Assembly: GCA_028877205.1 (NCBI GenBank)
Contig: JAPPHY010000016.1
Coordinates: forward strand, 1-64,000
DNA length: 64,000 bases
Reading direction: 5' to 3'
Origin: Chloroflexota bacterium
Lineage (GTDB): Bacteria > Chloroflexota > Dehalococcoidia > Lucifugimonadales > UBA2985
Both the position numbers and the translations under genes were made by a program. The notes below the pieces were generated by a model. The model saw nothing but the letters and a program-made list of their open reading frames with translations. It had not been told where the DNA came from and ran no database searches. Shown piece by piece: positions 62,911 to 64,000 of the stretch (position 1 is the first letter of the stretch; every line of letters begins with the position of its first letter).

Positions 62911-64000
62911 CTAGTACGACCTCACCTGCGGCTGCCACTCCGTGATGGTGACCGGGCCAAACTCCAGGCGCGGTCCGTCCGGCGTGTGCAGCGCAATCGT
63001 GTGCTTTAGCCAGCCATCGTCATCGCGTTCCGGGTAGTCACGCCTTGCGTGGGCTCCCCGGCTCTCGCGGCGCTCGAGGCTGCTTGTCACCATGACCTCG
63101 GCCAAGTCCAGCATGTTGTCCAGCTCCAGCGCCGAGACCAAGTCCGTATTGAACACGCTGCCGTGGTCCTGTATCGATACAGCCTCAAATCGATTCTTCA
63201 GGTCGTGCAGTGCGTCGACGCCTGCGCCCAGGCCGGCGGCGTCCCGAAAGATTCCGGCGTGCTCCTGCATTGCGGCACCCAGCTCCCTGCGTAGTGCGGC
63301 CGTCCTGATGCCGCGATCGCTGCGGCTGAGCAACGCGTCGATGCGTTCGGCCTGTTCGCGAGCGATGGCCGGAGTCAGGTTCACAAAGTGCTCCTCCGCG
63401 GCCTCCTGCGCGGCTGTCCTGCCCGCGCGCCTGCCGAAGACCACGGTCTCCAGCAGTGAGTTGCCGCCGAGCCGGTTCGCCCCGTGGACGGACACGCAGG
63501 CGCACTCGCCGGCAGCGTAGAGGCCAGGCAGGGTGGAGCGTCCGTCGACGTCCGTCTTCACGCCTCCCATCTGGTAGTGCATACCGGGCCGGATGGGCAC
63601 GGTCTCAGTGACCAGGTCGACTCCCGCCAGATCCATGGCAAGCTCGTGAATCTGGTTGAGCTTGGTCATGATCAGGTCCCGGCCCAGGTGGCGCAGGTCC
63701 AGCATTACGCATCCATTCACGTCCCTGCCGGAGTCAATCTCCACCTGCTCCGCACGGGACACCACGTCCCTGGAGGCCAGCTCGAGCCGCTCCGGGGCGT
63801 AGTCCGACATGAACCTCTCGCCGAGGGCGTTGAGCAGGTGGCCGCCCTCGCCGCGCGCTCCCTCCGTGATGAGGACGCCGCTGGGGAACAGGGTAGTGGG
63901 GTGGAACTGCGTGAACTCCATGTCCATAAGCGCCGCGCCGGCGCGGTAGGCCAGCGCCATACCGTCGCCGGTGCAGATGAGGCCGTTGGTGGACGGCTCG
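62911..64000 (-). CDS. sdhA: Succinate dehydrogenase flavoprotein subunit, C-terminal part, 5' end outside window
   Basis: A partial gene. The frame is open through base 64000 (STNGLICTGDGMALAYRAGAALMDMEF...), and ATG 63960 is internal. Present are HPTTLFPSGVLITEGARGEGGHL, RPGMHYQMGGVKTDVDGRSTLPGLYAAGECACVSVHGANRLGGNSLLETVVFGRR (active-site region and FAD contacts) and the end TITEWQPQVRSY. It is a paralogue of the lone copy at 27015. With sdhB and sdhE it forms a three-gene unit. Confidence 0.92.
   Translation of the reverse strand, partial: EPSTNGLICTGDGMALAYRAGAALMDMEFTQFHPTTLFPSGVLITEGARGEGGHLLNALGERFMSDYAPERLELASRDVVSRAEQVEIDSGRDVNGCVMLDLRHLGRDLIMTKLNQIHELAMDLAGVDLVTETVPIRPGMHYQMGGVKTDVDGRSTLPGLYAAGECACVSVHGANRLGGNSLLETVVFGRRAGRTAAQEAAEEHFVNLTPAIAREQAERIDALLSRSDRGIRTAALRRELGAAMQEHAGIFRDAAGLGAGVDALHDLKNRFEAVSIQDHGSVFNTDLVSALELDNMLDLAEVMVTSSLERRESRGAHARRDYPERDDDGWLKHTIALHTPDGPRLEFGPVTITEWQPQVRSY

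Overview
The window is a dense, GC-rich (about 60% by eye) bacterial chromosome segment with no phage, plasmid or CRISPR signature. Gene content points to an environmental Chloroflexota bacterium, plausibly a marine Dehalococcoidia/SAR202 relative. The pointers are an 11-subunit complex I without NuoEFG, an SdhA-SdhB-SdhE (CCG-domain) complex, paired thiolase/DUF35 genes, many MFS carriers, TreT-type trehalose synthase, and lipoproteins with Thr/Pro-rich linkers. That placement is inference from gene content only.

Layout. 1-3639: end of a secreted EF-hand/dockerin-like protein, a cytochrome c lipoprotein, LarB, a Mut7-C RNase-like protein and an AcuC-like deacetylase. 3769-10470: hflK-hflC, treT with a structured upstream region, a rhomboid protease, a zinc-ribbon membrane protein, radC and a small zinc-ribbon gene. 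10548-15686 (minus strand): an information-processing cluster tRNA-Thr, tRNA-Tyr, tRNA-Thr, tuf, rpmG, secE, nusG, rplK, rplA, rplJ, rplL. 15932-46212: an accessory and catabolic region with MmgE/PrpD and citrate synthase, two thiolase/DUF35 pairs, six MFS carriers, phosphotriesterase, AEC carrier, dehydrogenases, M20 peptidase, MsrB, thioredoxin-like proteins and a lone SdhA paralogue. 46369-49777: a thioredoxin-like lipoprotein, tmRNA, smpB and a C-terminal processing protease. 49898-60524: the nuoABCDHIJK-(DUF2007)-LMN operon with a good promoter. 60525-61008: gene-free, repeat-rich. 61009-64000: sdhA-sdhB-sdhE on the minus strand, cut by the window end.

The most notable observation is a pair of probable selenoproteins. 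At 16619-17644 and 46369-47163 a lipoprotein with a Thr/Pro-rich linker runs into an in-frame UGA exactly at the first cysteine position of a peroxiredoxin-like or TlpA-like active site (W-UGA-P-F-C-R and W-UGA-P-V-C-R). The same frame then continues through the rest of the redox domain. A short GC-rich hairpin follows each UGA at the distance usual for a bacterial SECIS element. Ordinary gene calling would split each into two broken genes.

Other points: probable non-canonical start codons (AUA for larB and an MFS gene, CUG for nuoK), a dispersed palindromic repeat family in intergenic spaces, a duplicated and decayed 3' end of a GNAT gene flanking an oxidoreductase, a large hairpin after a thiolase gene, and a possible RNA pseudoknot upstream of treT. 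The respiratory genes fit an aerobe with a quinone pool fed by complex I (electron donor not evident) and succinate. The accessory genes suggest uptake and oxidation of varied organic acids.
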